The notes beneath the pieces were generated by a model that searched no databases, was not told where the DNA came from, and saw nothing but the letters and a program-made list of their open reading frames with translations. Shown one piece after another: positions 10,098 through 20,228 of a stretch of DNA of 64,000 nt. The DNA lies in NCBI RefSeq assembly GCF_023065955.2, contig NW_026623008.1, positions 16,708,501 through 16,772,500 on the forward strand, given 5' to 3'. A program made the translations under genes and the position numbers. Within the stretch, counting starts at the first letter, position 1. Each line of letters starts with the position of its first letter. This DNA comes from Ursus arctos (Eukaryota; Chordata; Mammalia; Carnivora; Ursidae).

Positions 10098-10212
10098 AGT
10101 GGGGTTGCAGCAAGGGGGTGACAGCGTGGGTTATAGCAAGGGGGTGACACTGTGGGGTTGCAGCAAGGGGGGTGACACTGTGGGGTTCCAGCAAGGGGGT
10201 GACACTGTTGAA
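10098..10212 (+). repeat. G-rich minisatellite, about 4 units of 28 bp
   Basis: Unit approximates GTGGGGTTGCAGCAAGGGGG + TGACACT. Units vary by single bases and by one extra G. The strand contrast (G-rich +) may allow G-quadruplex folding (inference). Confidence 0.9.
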
Positions 10213-10539
10213 GGGGATACAGCATGCCTCTGGCTCTAATTGTACGATGACCTGTGGTGTGACCTCGTGGGTGTGGTTGGCCAGGGACAGTGCACAAGGG
10301 CTTGTGGGGGAATTTGTGGGCCTGAGCACAAGGGAAAGGGTGTCTAGAGCCATCTCCCGGGAGGGGATAACACCTCTGGCAGGTTCAGCCAGACCTGCAG
10401 GCAGCCTGTCCGCCATCTTGAGGCCCACACGGGTGGGAGGGAGGGGCTGTCTAAGCAAAGGCTCTGAAGCCGAGTTTATAAAAATAACCCTCCCGGTCCC
10501 TCATGGGGCAGAGGCAGCACCCCCACCCTGGCTCACTCC

Positions 10540-10730
10540 TGCTTCTCACACCTCAAGTGAGATTAGACAAGCACAGTCATTAATTATTTCAGAAATAACC
10601 AAGGCAGCACTTGTCACCCCGGCAGCTGAGGCCGCAAGTGCCCAGTTGGCTTTCATTATTTTTCAGGGAAAGAGCTGCATCCATCAATCACAGGCCCATT
10701 TGGCTGAGTGCCCAGTGGTAGGTTGAGCTG
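10540..10730. promoter_or_regulatory. Candidate conserved noncoding element
   Basis: A repeat-free block with homeodomain-type ATTA/TAATTA cores (TTAATTATTTC at about 10,580), a CAATCA motif and balanced composition, inside a repeat-rich region. Visually like a developmental enhancer, but this is inference; conservation is untested. An overlapping long + ORF is probably incidental. Confidence 0.25.
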
Positions 10731-11427
10731 GTGAGGGGACGGTGCCTAGTTCTGGCCTCTGCTCCGGGGCACCGACTCAGTGTGGGGCTGGGCCTCTGAG
10801 CCCGGGAAGTGCTGTGACAGCTGGCGGGGAGGGCCAGGATGTGCAGCCAGGGCCCTCGTATCGCGGCCGTGTGACCTTGAGCGAGGTCATACATCCTGAC
10901 TCTGTCTCCTCATCGTAGGCTATTGGTCAGAAATTTGGAAACATCGTTCTGTGGAAACAGTGGGAATATCTGAAAGAAGTCCCAGGGGAGTACAGGGGTC
11001 ACTGGCAAACAGGACTCTCAAGGGTCCCAACCCAGGTTTGTCACCTCCATGCCCTCCTTCCCAGAGCCTCCTATGGTTCTCTCCTTTCTCCAGGCCCATT
11101 TCCAGGGGCCGCATGTGCTTGGTGGCCACTCTCTTCCTGCGGTTGTGGAAACTGGTCCCTGCCCAGCTGACCGGGCGTCCCCATGAGGCTTCGTTCCAGC
11201 ACTGTAGGACCCTCTGGCTGACTTCCCTCCGCTTGTCAGCCCTGTCAGAGCAGGCCCGATGGTGGTGCAGCAGACGAACCCCAGCACTGGGGGACGGAAG
11301 GATTCTCTTCTTACACCCGAGCCCCACTGAATCCTGGGAATGTCTGCTCTGAATTCTGGCCATTCCCAACACTTCCATAGTATGACGTTTCCAAATTCCT
11401 GACCCACACCCCTGTCTAGCCATCCTG
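10731..11427. other. Unassigned GC-rich stretch
   Basis: Two overlapping antisense ORFs (129 and 167 codons) compete with a 133-codon sense ORF. None shows domain motifs or splice boundaries, so I treat them as chance ORFs. Confidence 0.4.
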
Positions 11428-11680
11428 ACTGACAGCAGACAGTGGCCTGGTAGCTAGGCTCTGGAACCTCACTGCCCGGGTTCAGACCCCCACTCTACCA
11501 CTTACAAGTCGTGTGACCTGGAGTAGGGCGCTTTACCAAGCTGTGACTCAGTTTCTCCGTATGAAACAAGGGGATACTGCCATACCACTGTACTGGGGTT
11601 GTTGTGAGGGTTAACTGAGATCACGTACATCAGTGCTTAGCCTCCTGCCAGGCCCAGAACAAGCACTCGAGGACTGTCAG
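11428..11680 (+). repeat. Near full-length MIR
   Basis: Ordered MIR landmarks: tRNA-like head, "CTCTACCACTTACAAGTCGT", "CAGTTTCTCCGTATGAAACA", "GGTTGTTGTGAGGGTTAACT", "CAGTGCTTAGCC". Confidence 0.92.
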
Positions 11681-11689
11681 CTAAGAACA

Positions 11690-11829
11690 GAACCAGGTCA
11701 GGTCATTACCGCGTATCTGTCCCCCCACTTAGAGTGTGACCTTGTTGAGGGCAAGGATCACCTCTGTTTCATATCTTGTATGCAAAGGATACTAAAAAAA
11801 TTGAATTTGCTGAGTTCAGAAATGTGAGT
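11690..11829 (+). repeat. LINE-2 3'-end remnant
   Basis: "CTTGTTGAGGGCAAGGATCA" corresponds to the L2 3' phrase on gene-desert LINE-2 copies (leading TGTAAGCTCC...AGGGCAGGG). Confidence 0.55.
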
Positions 11830-11873
11830 AGGATTCTAATTCTTTTTTTTTTTTTAATAATTTTTTTTATTTC

Positions 11874-12062
11874 AGGGCACCTGGGTAGCTCAATCATTTG
11901 GGCTTTCAACTCTTGGTTTTGGCTCAGGTCATGATCTTGGGGTCATGGGGTCGAGCCCTGAGCTGGGCTCCATGCTTAGTAGAATCTGCTTCTCTCCCTC
12001 TCCCTCTGCCCCTCCCGACAGGCACGCTCTCTCTCAAATGAATAAATAAATCTTGAAAAAAT
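11874..12062 (+). mobile_element. Carnivore SINE, older sub-type
   Basis: GGGCACCTGGGTAGCTCAAT head, tail AATAAATAAATCTTG. Lies within a nested cluster bounded by AGGATTCT repeats. Confidence 0.88.
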
Positions 12063-12080
12063 AACAATTCTTTTTACTTC

Positions 12081-12173
12081 CTTAAGTAATCTCTAAGACC
12101 AACATGGGGCTCAGACTCATGACCCCGAGATCAAGAGTCGCTTGCTCTACTGACTGAACCAGCCAGGCGCCCC
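12081..12173 (-). mobile_element. Short tRNA-like SINE, antisense
   Basis: "TTAAGTAATCTCTAAGACCA" to "CAGCCAGGCGCCCC". Flanking AGGATTCTAA copies at 11,830 and 12,174 bracket this element plus the SINE at 11,874. Confidence 0.85.
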
Positions 12174-12188
12174 AGGATTCTAAATTTT

Positions 12189-12435
12189 TTTTAAAGATTT
12201 ATTTATTTATTTGAGAGAGAAAGCATGTGTGCACATGTGTGTGTGAGTGGGTGTTGGGGGGTGGGTGGGCCGGGGAGAGGCAGAGGGAGGAGAGGGAGAG
12301 GGAGAGAATCTCAAGCAGACTCCCCACTGAGTGCAGAGCCCGAGACGGGGCTCGATCCCAGGACCGTGAGATCCTGCCCTGAGTCAAAATCAAGAGCCGG
12401 TCACTTGACCGACAGAACCACCCGGGCGCCCCCCT
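12189..12435 (-). mobile_element. Carnivore SINE, antisense, with expanded GT/GGGA tract
   Basis: AAAGATTTATTTATTTATTT then a TG-repeat and GAGGGAGAG tract, ending CACCCGGGCGCCCCCC. Uses AGGATTCT (12,174-12,181; 12,436-12,443) as TSD. Confidence 0.88.
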
Positions 12436-12559
12436 AGGATTCTGGTTCTCGTTGTTCATGTGTTGGCGTTGTGGGGTTCATGCTCTGAATGAGTGATATT
12501 TTAGTACTTGACTTTAGGCTCATACTTCTCATATTCTGCTCACACAGAATTGCACGTTG

Positions 12560-12755
12560 CTGAACTTCTCCTTTTTAGCACTTAATTACGTAATTTTTCA
12601 TTGAATGTTTGCCTCCCTCACTAGGCTATAAAATCCATGAGGGAAGGGACGCTGGTTTTTTTTTATTATCTCCAGCTACCCATTGGCCAAGCATGGGGCC
12701 TGGTGCCCATTAGACTCAGGGAATATCTGTCAACTGACAGATGATTTGAAAGCTT
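12560..12755 (+). repeat. LINE-2 3'-end remnant
   Basis: "AATCCATGAGGGAAGGGACG" and "GGCCTGGTGCCCATTAGACT" match the L2 3' end. Interrupted by a T-run at 12,656-12,664. Confidence 0.7.
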
Positions 12756-12795
12756 AACAGAAGGTATGGTCAGTGAATAGAGAAGCCGTACTTTT

Positions 12796-12915
12796 TACTT
12801 TTTTTTTTTTTTTAAGATTTAGTTTTAAGTAATCTCCACAGCCAATGTGGGGCTCGAACTCACAACCCCAGACCAAGAGTTCCATGCTCCACTGACTGAG
12901 CCAGCCAGGTACCCC
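12796..12915 (-). mobile_element. Short tRNA-like SINE, antisense
   Basis: T-run, "TTTTAAGTAATCTCCACAGC", ending "AGCCAGCCAGGTACCCC". TSD GAGAAGCCKTRCTTTT at 12,780-12,795 and 12,916-12,931. Confidence 0.88.
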
Positions 12916-12931
12916 GAGAAGCCTTGCTTTT

Positions 12932-14109
12932 TAAAAAGACCAATGAAACGCTAGCAAAATGTTAATGTTCTTTATAATAATATCTTAAAATATATGCAAT
13001 TAGAGGAAGAATTAGTTTAATACAAGTAGCCAGGTATCACAATCCTTCACTGGTATTTATTACGGCCGGGCTTACCCTTGGCTTAGGGCTCTGGCTATAA
13101 GAGAAGATATCTTCAACTGGCTCTTCGTCTCTTAACCATCTAAAACTTCCTGGGGTATAGGTCTACATACCTCTGTGGGGCTTACAAACACCTTAACAAG
13201 TCCTGACATGTGGTTCTTCTTACTGGCCAGTGATGTCCTCATCGCCATAAACACTCCCTACTTTCAGTCGGGAGCGTTGATTAGCTTTACTGTTTTCCCT
13301 TCTCTCTTTACTCCAACCCCCCTCCCCCACTCCCGCCATCTCAATCCATGCACAGAAGAAACAATGAGAAAAGAAAGCTCCAAGTTATGCAGTGTCTGTC
13401 CTCACCAGCGGTAGGACCCTTCTAACTTGTCTTTTTTCCTGAGCAGAAAAAGACTTCTCTTCATTCTGTTAGCCTTTCTTTCGTTATTTTAACTCTTCTT
13501 TTTCAAAGGACACTGCTTCTAGCTTCTCCTTTTCCCTCCTGACCAATTACTTCACTGGGCATACCATACAAGAAAGTTTACCTTAAACCGTTTCCATGGC
13601 AACCCCCCCCCCACACACACACGGGATCTCTGGTTCTAAAGCCATCCTATCCCTTTTCCAGTTACAAATTCAAGCTTGCCAAAAAAGTAACTTTTTCTGT
13701 AAAGGACACAGACAGAACTTAACACAGTTTGTAAAGAGAGAGAAAGTGGTTGTACAAGATAGAGGTCCCTGGATAGAGAGCATGAGATGAATCTCCGAAA
13801 AAATCCTCCGTAAATCATGGTTATTTACATTGTGCGCAAGAAGGCTTGTTGAACGATAAGTACCAGGGAGAGCTCTAGTGTTTGGGGCACCGACCCCTGA
13901 GTGCTAGACATCGGACTAAGTGCTCTGCATACTTGAATCACCTCCTTCAATTTTATCCTCGTTACATCCTGCAGAGATTTTTGCCCCCAGATTGTCATTA
14001 GAGCCACCGGGCATCTGATCCCGTGGAAAGTGTTTTGGCCCCCACATTAACCAGTCGGCCTTGAAGCTTTCATACACGCACTTCCTAATATGAATACCGG
14101 CTGGCATTT
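12932..14109. other. Unassigned stretch
   Basis: About 1.2 kb without a recognised repeat apart from a C-run/AC tract at 13,606-13,622. No exon-like segment with good splice sites seen. Confidence 0.4.
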
Positions 14110-14345
14110 ACTGCGGTGTGCTCACTGCCGGGAGATTTGGCCGGATCCTCTCAGTCAAGCGTCAGAACAGGCTTAGCAGGTGGTGTTATCCCTCTGTGAT
14201 AGATGGGGAAACTGAGGCTCAAGAAGGGAAAGCAACGTGCCCACACAGCTAGGACATTACAAAGTTGGGATTTGAACCCAAGTGGGTTTAGTCCCGAGGC
14301 ATGTGCTTTTGTCGCACAGTCTCCCAGAAATGCTTCCAGCCAGAG
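14110..14345 (-). repeat. MIR fossil, antisense
   Basis: "GATGGGGAAACTGAGGCTCA" then "GTTGGGATTTGAACCCAAG", the reverse-complement MIR core. Confidence 0.88.
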
Positions 14346-14524
14346 AGAATAACATCACTCTTGAGAAGACACGGGCTTCCAAGTTGGTATGAATCTCCTG
14401 GGTAGATGCCATACCGGCGGTGGGGAATCCTAGGGGATAGGCTTTGGGAGGGAGGAAGAGGAAGCAGTCACTCCTCCCCATTCCTTAAAGTTGCCAAGCT
14501 TTAGTTGGTTCCTGCCAACTGAAA

Positions 14525-14995
14525 TGAAGTCTTCTTCCCCTACCCCCTCAACTTTTCCGCCTGGCCATCTCCCGACTCCCCTCCAAGTCTTAATGTAAAA
14601 GTTGCCTCCTCTGTAAAGCCTCCCCGATTTCTCAGGCAGATTTCAGTCTGAGAGATTTGGCTGAAAGCCACGGAATCTTGCAGATTGCATTACCTCTCTG
14701 AGCCTCAATTTGCTCATCTGTGAAAGGGGGCCTCACAGGGTCATTGTGAGGTTTCAAGGTTAATGTATAATAAAGCACATAGCAGAGTTCCTGACCATAG
14801 TAAGTGCTCAGTAAATGTCAGCTCCTCTCATTGACCTCCTGTAGTATTTTGTTCCCATTTCTAATGTTGCAACGATGTTATTTGTAATTTGCATGTCTCC
14901 CCAGTTGTTGGTTAGGCCTTGAAGGCAGGACTCTCATTTTCTCCTCTGTACCCCTGACCCTGGTACCAGTGAATAGTTGTTGACTGTATGAAAGG
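14525..14995 (+). repeat. LINE-2 3' end split by a MIR
   Basis: "GCCTCCTCTGTAAAGCCTCC" before the MIR at 14,655 and "AGGCCTTGAAGGCAGGACTC" after it are consecutive parts of an L2 3' end. Confidence 0.65.
14655..14825 (+). repeat. MIR inserted in LINE-2
   Basis: "CTCTGAGCCTCAATTTGCTC" to "AGTAAGTGCTCAGTAAATGT". Confidence 0.85.
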
Positions 14996-15974
14996 TTATC
15001 TGGGACCATCTTCCAGGGCACTGGGCTTCTGGGGAGCATAGCCGGCAAGAACTAGGGTGCTGGGGCTTCCATGCATTTGCTTTTCAAATGTAAACACCTC
15101 TGAGAAAGGTCATTGACCAGTCAACCCTCAGCCGCTTAGGTGACGTGCAGCTGAGAAGGGCCACGATCTAGGGGCCTGGGAGCAGGCGCGTGTATGTCCT
15201 GGGGGCAGGAGGAAGGAAACACAGCTTTGCCAAGTGCCAGCCTAGCCTAGGTCATTCTGAACAACCTCATGGTGCTTCAGATCTATTTTAAGAAGAAAGA
15301 AGAGTACCTAAAAATAAATAAAATAGCAGAAACCTTCTTATAGGCCATACAAGTCATGTGTGTTTCTGGTTCTCCATCCACTGATACAAGTTCCAAGACT
15401 GGTCATTAGAGCAGAAAGAAAAAAAGAACTTCATCTTGTGGGCAAATGTGCGTGTAGGGGGGAGGCGGGCGGGGCTGTGGGAGGTGGGGAACTGTTCCGT
15501 GACAGCAGACTCGAGGCCGCCCTGCAAGGCTGCAGGCCCTCCGGCCCAGCCTCCCTTCTCTTGTGTTACTCAGCACTGCGGCCCCCCAAGGAAACCGAGG
15601 CAAGAGCCTCTTCCAGCCTCTCACCTGCCCAGGCTCATGACAGCTTTCAGACAGTGGCTCTTCAGACAGCTTCCAAAGGGGTGGCGGAGTCTGAAAAGAG
15701 AAACAGAGGAAGCAGGGTCATTTCTGGGAAGGACTGGGAGCACAGATGAAACACTCAGCTGCGCTACTTGACGGACTCCGAGTCTGGACGTGCTCAAATC
15801 ACCGTCTCGTTCACCGCGGCTCCTGCCTGGCTTCTCCTGCACCAACCGCTCATTGACACAAAACTGGAAAATACGGAAGACTGGGAAGAACGTGGAAATC
15901 ACCTGGAGCTGGTCGACATTTGCACAAGCGCCCTCTGTGTGCCAACCCGGAGGTTCAAAGGGTAACGATCAGCG
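14996..15974. other. Unassigned stretch
   Basis: No recognised repeat. Overlapping ORFs of 111 and 129 codons on + at 15,360-15,771 lack start context, domains and splice sites. Left uncalled. Confidence 0.4.
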
Positions 15975-16185
15975 TCAGTACTAAGTGTGTGTTCACATGA
16001 CGTCAGGTGCTCTTCTAAGCACATTACAGATAATAGTTCAGTTATACTGTCACAGTCACGCTAGATGACAGATGCTATTATCACTGCCATTTTACAGAGG
16101 GGGAAACTGAGGCATGCAAGGAATGATCAGTAACTTGCCCGAGGCCATGGAGATGGTAAATGGCAGAGCTTGGATTGGACGCCAC
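15975..16185 (-). repeat. MIR fossil, antisense
   Basis: "CAGGTGCTCTTCTAAGCACA", "CCATTTTACAGAGGGGGAAA", "AATGGCAGAGCTTGGATTGG". Confidence 0.88.
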
Positions 16186-16264
16186 CATGTGGGTCACCAT
16201 GGCTGTCCTTGCAGCGCCCACGGTCTGGTGCGCTTGTGTGGATGACAGACAAGGCCATTTCAAG

Positions 16265-16400
16265 GATGTGGAAGAGGGGCCGCTAGCCTCACCCTGAGAG
16301 CTAAGAAAAGGCTTTCTGGAAGAGATATGCGAGCTGAGATTTGAGATAGAGGAGAGGGGGTGGAAAGGAGATCCAAGGAGAGGGAACAGCATGTAGGAGG
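16265..16400 (-). repeat. LINE-2 remnant, antisense
   Basis: "GGCTTTCTGGAAGAGATATG" with "GAGCTGAGATTTGAGATA" matches the antisense L2 3' region. Confidence 0.55.
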
Positions 16401-16505
16401 GAGTGAGGCTCAGAGAAGAATGGTACCTTGCTCAATGTCCTGCAGAGCCGGGAGCACAGGCAGGCCTAGAACCCAGGTCCCAGACCCCTGGTCTGTCAGG
16501 GTGCT
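16401..16505 (-). repeat. MIR fragment, antisense
   Basis: "GGCCTAGAACCCAGGTCCCA" preceded by a diverged "gaggctcagagaag" core. Confidence 0.65.
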
Positions 16506-16931
16506 CCGTGGCAGCAAGTCCGGCCGCAGAGAGTGGTGGCATTGCTGCCACACCCTGTGGGCCTCGGAAGAACAGAATGTGCACACTTCGCTGGGAGTGT
16601 CATGAGATTTGCATAGACTCACTATGGAAGCAGACAAGGTGGTAGAGGACGATTATTAGGCATTCGGGCACAGATGAGGGGCCCTACAATCGGCACCCAT
16701 GGTGCCACACCCCCCCATCCATTGACCCCCCTTTTCTTGCTCCTCTTACCCTGTGGCAGGCTGAGAAGTACTCCCATAGGTATGTCTATATCCTAATTCC
16801 CAGAACCTCTGCCTGTAACCTTGCTCTGAAAAAGGGTATTTGCCAGTGTAATTAAGTTTAGGATTTTGAGATTGACGGGATTATCCTGGATTATCCCTGT
16901 GGGCCCTAAATGCGATCTCAAGTGACCTTCT

Positions 16932-17138
16932 TCTTTTTTTTTTTTTTTTTTAAGATTTTATTTATTTATTCGACAGAGACAGAGACAGCCAGCGAGAGAG
17001 GGAACACAAGCAGGGGGAGTGGGAGAGGAAGAAGCAGGCTCATAGCGGAGGAGCCTGATGTGGGGCTCGATCCCATAACGCCGGGATCACGCCCTGAGCT
17101 GAAGGCAGACACCCAACCGCTGTGCCACCCAGGCGCCC
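16932..17138 (-). mobile_element. Carnivore SINE, young sub-type, antisense
   Basis: Perfect TSD CTCAAGTGACCTTCT at 16,917-16,931 and 17,139-17,153. Confidence 0.96.
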
Positions 17139-17179
17139 CTCAAGTGACCTTCTAAGAGACGGAGGCAGAATCACGGTGT

Positions 17180-17640
17180 TGTACCCAGTACCTAAAACAT
17201 GGAGGCAACCCCAGGGTCCACAGATGGAGGATCAGATAAGCAGAATGTGGTGTATACACACAGTGGAATGTTCTTGAGCCTTAAAATGTTAAGAAATTCT
17301 GACACCTGCTAGAACATGGAAGAAACTTGAGGACGTTATGCTAAGTGGAGTAAGCCGGCCACCAAAAGATGAATGCTGTGCGGCTGGGTCCCCTTCTATG
17401 AGGGACTTGGAGCCAACGGCATCACAGAGACGAAAAGCAGAATGGGGGTGCCAGGGGCGAATGGGAGTTTTATTCAATGCGTACAGTTTCAGTTCTAGAA
17501 GATGAGGGGTTATGGAGATGGCTGGTGTTGGCCGCACAACTTCATGCATGGTGTTCGTACCAGTGAACCACACGCTTACAAATGGTTAAAGTTTATGTTA
17601 TGCATATTTTTCCACAATTAAAACATTGGGTAAAAAGGAT
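17180..17640 (+). mobile_element. Old L1 3'-end remnant
   Basis: "CACAGATGGAGGATCAGATA", "GGAATGTTCTTGAGCCTTAA", "GGTGCCAGGGGCGAATGGG" and "TGGTGTTGGCCGCACAAC" follow the order of L1M 3' ends. Confidence 0.7.
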
Positions 17641-17685
17641 CCATAAGCAAAAGATATAGCAACAGAATTAACAATAAAGTCACAA

Positions 17686-17801
17686 GAGGCTCCCGGGTGG
17701 CTCAGTCCGTAGAGCATGACTGGTGGTCTCAGAGTCGTGAGTTCGAGCCCCACGTTGGGCATAAAGCCTACTATAAAAAACACACAAACAAAAACCCAGC
17801 G
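17686..17801 (+). mobile_element. Short tRNA-like SINE
   Basis: "CTCCCGGGTGGCTCAGTCCG" to "CCACGTTGGGCATAAAGCC" plus an A-rich tail. TSD AAGTCACAA at 17,677-17,685 and 17,802-17,810. Confidence 0.85.
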
Positions 17802-18289
17802 AAGTCACAAATCCCCAGTAAAAACATAAATAGAAAGGCAGAGGGAGACTAGACAGACACACAGGCGTGAAATGGAGCAGAGAGCAGCCACAGCCGGGCA
17901 ATGCCCACGGCCACCGGAAGCTGGAGGTCAGGAGCCTTCTCCCCAGCGCCTCCTGAGGGCGCCCTGCCCATCTGACACCTTCTGGCCTCCAGAATTGTGA
18001 GAGACTGGGCTCCATTGTGGCACCCCATCAGGTCTGTGGCACTCTGTGACAGCAGTCACAGGACACGAACCCCTCATCTCTTTTCCTGGTCTTTCTCCTC
18101 CAGGAAGTGAGGAGCCTGGGATAAGGGGCTTCCCTGGTTGAAGCGATGGGACATTCCCCACCCTGGAGGTCCCCTGTCCTCCTGGGGAGTCAGAAGCAGC
18201 TGGTTCATCTAAAGCCTCATCGCCTGCTCTGTGCCAGACCTTCACCTCCTTATCCACGTCCCCGGCCACGTCCCGGCCACACCCTGAGA

Positions 18290-18430
18290 GAGCACTCAGC
18301 CTCTCGTGTACAGATGGGACTGGGCCCGGAGAGGGGCCGTGACTTGCCTGAGGTCACACAGGTAAGTCACCTCACCTTTGTGGGCCTCCGTTCCATCATC
18401 GATAAGGTGGAAATAATAATAGCACTTCCT
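18290..18430. repeat. Two abutting MIR fragments
   Basis: An antisense core ("TTGCCTGAGGTCACACAGGT") runs into a sense core ("TCCGTTCCATCATCGATAAG"). Confidence 0.6.
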
Positions 18431-18439
18431 TCGGAAAGA

Positions 18440-18665
18440 CAATAGAGTCCAGAAGGTAAGAGCGTGGGCTCTGGAGCCCGACAATGGGACTCGGATCTCG
18501 GCCGCATCACGCATGAACTGTCTGCCACTTGTGCCTCCGTTTCTCCATCTGTACGAGTGTAAGATAGAGGGTCTACCGCATAGACTCGTAAGGCTTGAAA
18601 GAGGTCTTTCAAGACCTCAAATGCCTAGGGTCAGGCCTGACCCATAGGAAGTTCTCGATGAAGGA
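18440..18665 (+). repeat. MIR fossil
   Basis: "TAAGAGCGTGGGCTCTGGAG", "GCCTCCGTTTCTCCATCTGT", "AGGAAGTTCTCGATGAAGG". Confidence 0.85.
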
Positions 18666-18679
18666 TGTTTGTCATTAGG

Positions 18680-18762
18680 TATTACCGTAGGGTTGTCAGG
18701 AGACCACACGAGATCATTGCACAAAAGCAATCAGGGCCGTGCTGGGACGCAGCAGGTGTCCT
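18680..18762 (+). repeat. Second MIR 3' fragment
   Basis: "AGGGTTGTCAGGAGACCACA" repeats the MIR 3' segment just after the previous copy. Confidence 0.55.
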
Positions 18763-18779
18763 ATAAATGGCACGTGTTG

Positions 18780-18941
18780 GGACGCCCAAGTGGCTCAGTC
18801 GGTTAAGTGTCTGCCTTCGGCTCAGGTCGTGATCCCGGGGTCCTGGGATCGAGCCCCGTGTCCGGCTCCCTGCCTCTGCCCCTTCCTCTGCCCCTGCTTG
18901 TGCTCTCTCTCAAATAAATAAATAATCTTTAAAGTAAGTAA
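18780..18941 (+). mobile_element. Carnivore SINE, older sub-type
   Basis: Head GGACGCCCAAGTGGCTCAGT. Perfect 17-bp TSD ATAAATGGCACGTGTTG at 18,763-18,779 and 18,942-18,958. Confidence 0.96.
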
Positions 18942-18958
18942 ATAAATGGCACGTGTTG

Positions 18959-19410
18959 TCTCTGCTGTCACTTCTCACTGACGGCCTGTAGAGGACAGGG
19001 CTGCCATTCCTGGGCCGCACAGGATCCCTGACATACTCCCCACCACCTGTAGACCCCTCGCTTCACTCCGAGAGCCCAAGTTTCTAGAGCAGCGTCAGAT
19101 GCCCATTATAGATTGAGTTCTCCTAAGCCACCCAAATGCATTTACCAGTTGTCAGCCGCTTATCAGCAATTAAGCTTTCATTTTAGATGTCAAGACAGAA
19201 ATACATTTTGCTGCTGAGTGGGGAGGCGTTCAGATGGGCTGTCAGACTCAAGTTCTTAATGTTCTTTTCAGTTTGGCAAAGACTTCCATAGACATCTATA
19301 CACTGTTAAAACCAGAGGGACCCTAGAGAGGTCCATTTTACGTAGTGGAAACTGAGGCCCAGGAGATGATGGTGAACCAAGGGCAGAGACAAGGGAGAAC
19401 CATGCTGCAT
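18959..19410. other. Unassigned, partly enhancer-like stretch
   Basis: Repeat-free. 19,130-19,230 contains CAATTAAGC and other homeodomain-type cores. No gene signal. Confidence 0.35.
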
Positions 19411-19636
19411 TTTTTTTTTTTTAAGATTCGCTTATTTATTTTAGAGAGAGAGAGAGAGAGAGACTGAACACAAGGTGGGGGGGACGGAACAGAGGGAGAG
19501 AATCCTCCAGCAGACTCCCCCCTGAGCAGAGAGCCCAACATGGGGCTCGATTGGCTTGATCTCAGGACCCTGATATCATGACCTGAGCTGAAATCCAGAG
19601 CGGGACACTTACCCGACTGAGCCACCCAGGCGCCCC
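19411..19636 (-). mobile_element. Carnivore SINE, antisense
   Basis: T-run, AAGATTCGCTTATTTATTTT, GA-repeat, ending CACCCAGGCGCCCCC. Confidence 0.92.
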
Positions 19637-19719
19637 CGCATATTTGTTTTTCAAGCTTAAAAAAGTAGCAAAATACACCATACACACAAAGGAAGCGTAT
19701 ATAACGTATCTTACTGTTT

Positions 19720-19827
19720 ATTTTTAAAAGATTTTATTTTTAAGTAATCTCTACACCCAACATGGGGCTCGAACTCACAACCCCGAGATCGAGTCACCTG
19801 CTCTACCGACTGAGCCAGGGTGTCCCT
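19720..19827 (-). mobile_element. Short tRNA-like SINE, antisense
   Basis: TSD GTATCTTACWGTTT at 19,706-19,719 and 19,828-19,841. Ends "TGAGCCAGGGTGTCCCT". Confidence 0.9.
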
Positions 19828-19949
19828 GTATCTTACAGTTTGAAGAATTCTAATGAAATCCCTAAACACACCACCAAGTTTCAGAAGCAGAATTAATACC
19901 AGTCCCTGTGAAGCCCCTACTGCGGCATCTATTTCAATGGGGGTCTGCT

Positions 19950-20120
19950 AGGGGTATCTGGGTGGCTCAGTCAGTTGAGCATCTGACTCGTGATTTGGGC
20001 TTAGGTCATGATCTCGGGGTCCTGGGATCGAGCCCCACACCCAACTCCCTGCTCTGTGGGGGTCTGCTGGTCTCGCTCCCCCTCTGCCCCTTCCCCACCT
20101 CGCTCTAAAATAAATAAATA
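19950..20120 (+). mobile_element. Carnivore SINE, older sub-type
   Basis: "GGGGTATCTGGGTGGCTCAG" head. Imperfect TSD AATGGGGGTCTGC at 19,937-19,949 and 20,121-20,135. Confidence 0.92.
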
Positions 20121-20228
20121 AATGGGGGGATCTGCAGAGGAGTCAACAGAGAGGGGATCCATCAAGAGAGGGTGCTTCCTAGTAAGACACTCATGAAAGT
20201 AGGGTCCTCTCTGCTGGGTCCTCTGTTC

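Larger units (their letters stand above)
16752..18072 (+). repeat. MLT1-type MaLR LTR fossil in two pieces
   Basis: 5' part 16,752-17,175 ("CATAGGTATGTCTATATCCT", "ATCCTGGATTATCCCTGTGG") and 3' part about 17,830-18,072 ("TTCTGGCCTCCAGAATTGTG", "GACAGCAGTCACAGGAC"). The gap holds an L1 remnant and a short SINE; a young SINE sits in the 5' part. MaLR LTRs are noncoding endogenous retrovirus-like relics. Confidence 0.65.

Noticed and set aside
10172..10726. 184-codon + ORF, the longest in the window
   Set aside because: It begins inside a minisatellite and runs through unrelated unique DNA. There is no domain, codon bias or splice support, and stop-poor GC-rich sequence explains it.
10920..11423. 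167-codon antisense ORF with an overlapping 129-codon ORF
   Set aside because: GC-rich, no motifs, and overlapping open frames on both strands suggest chance.
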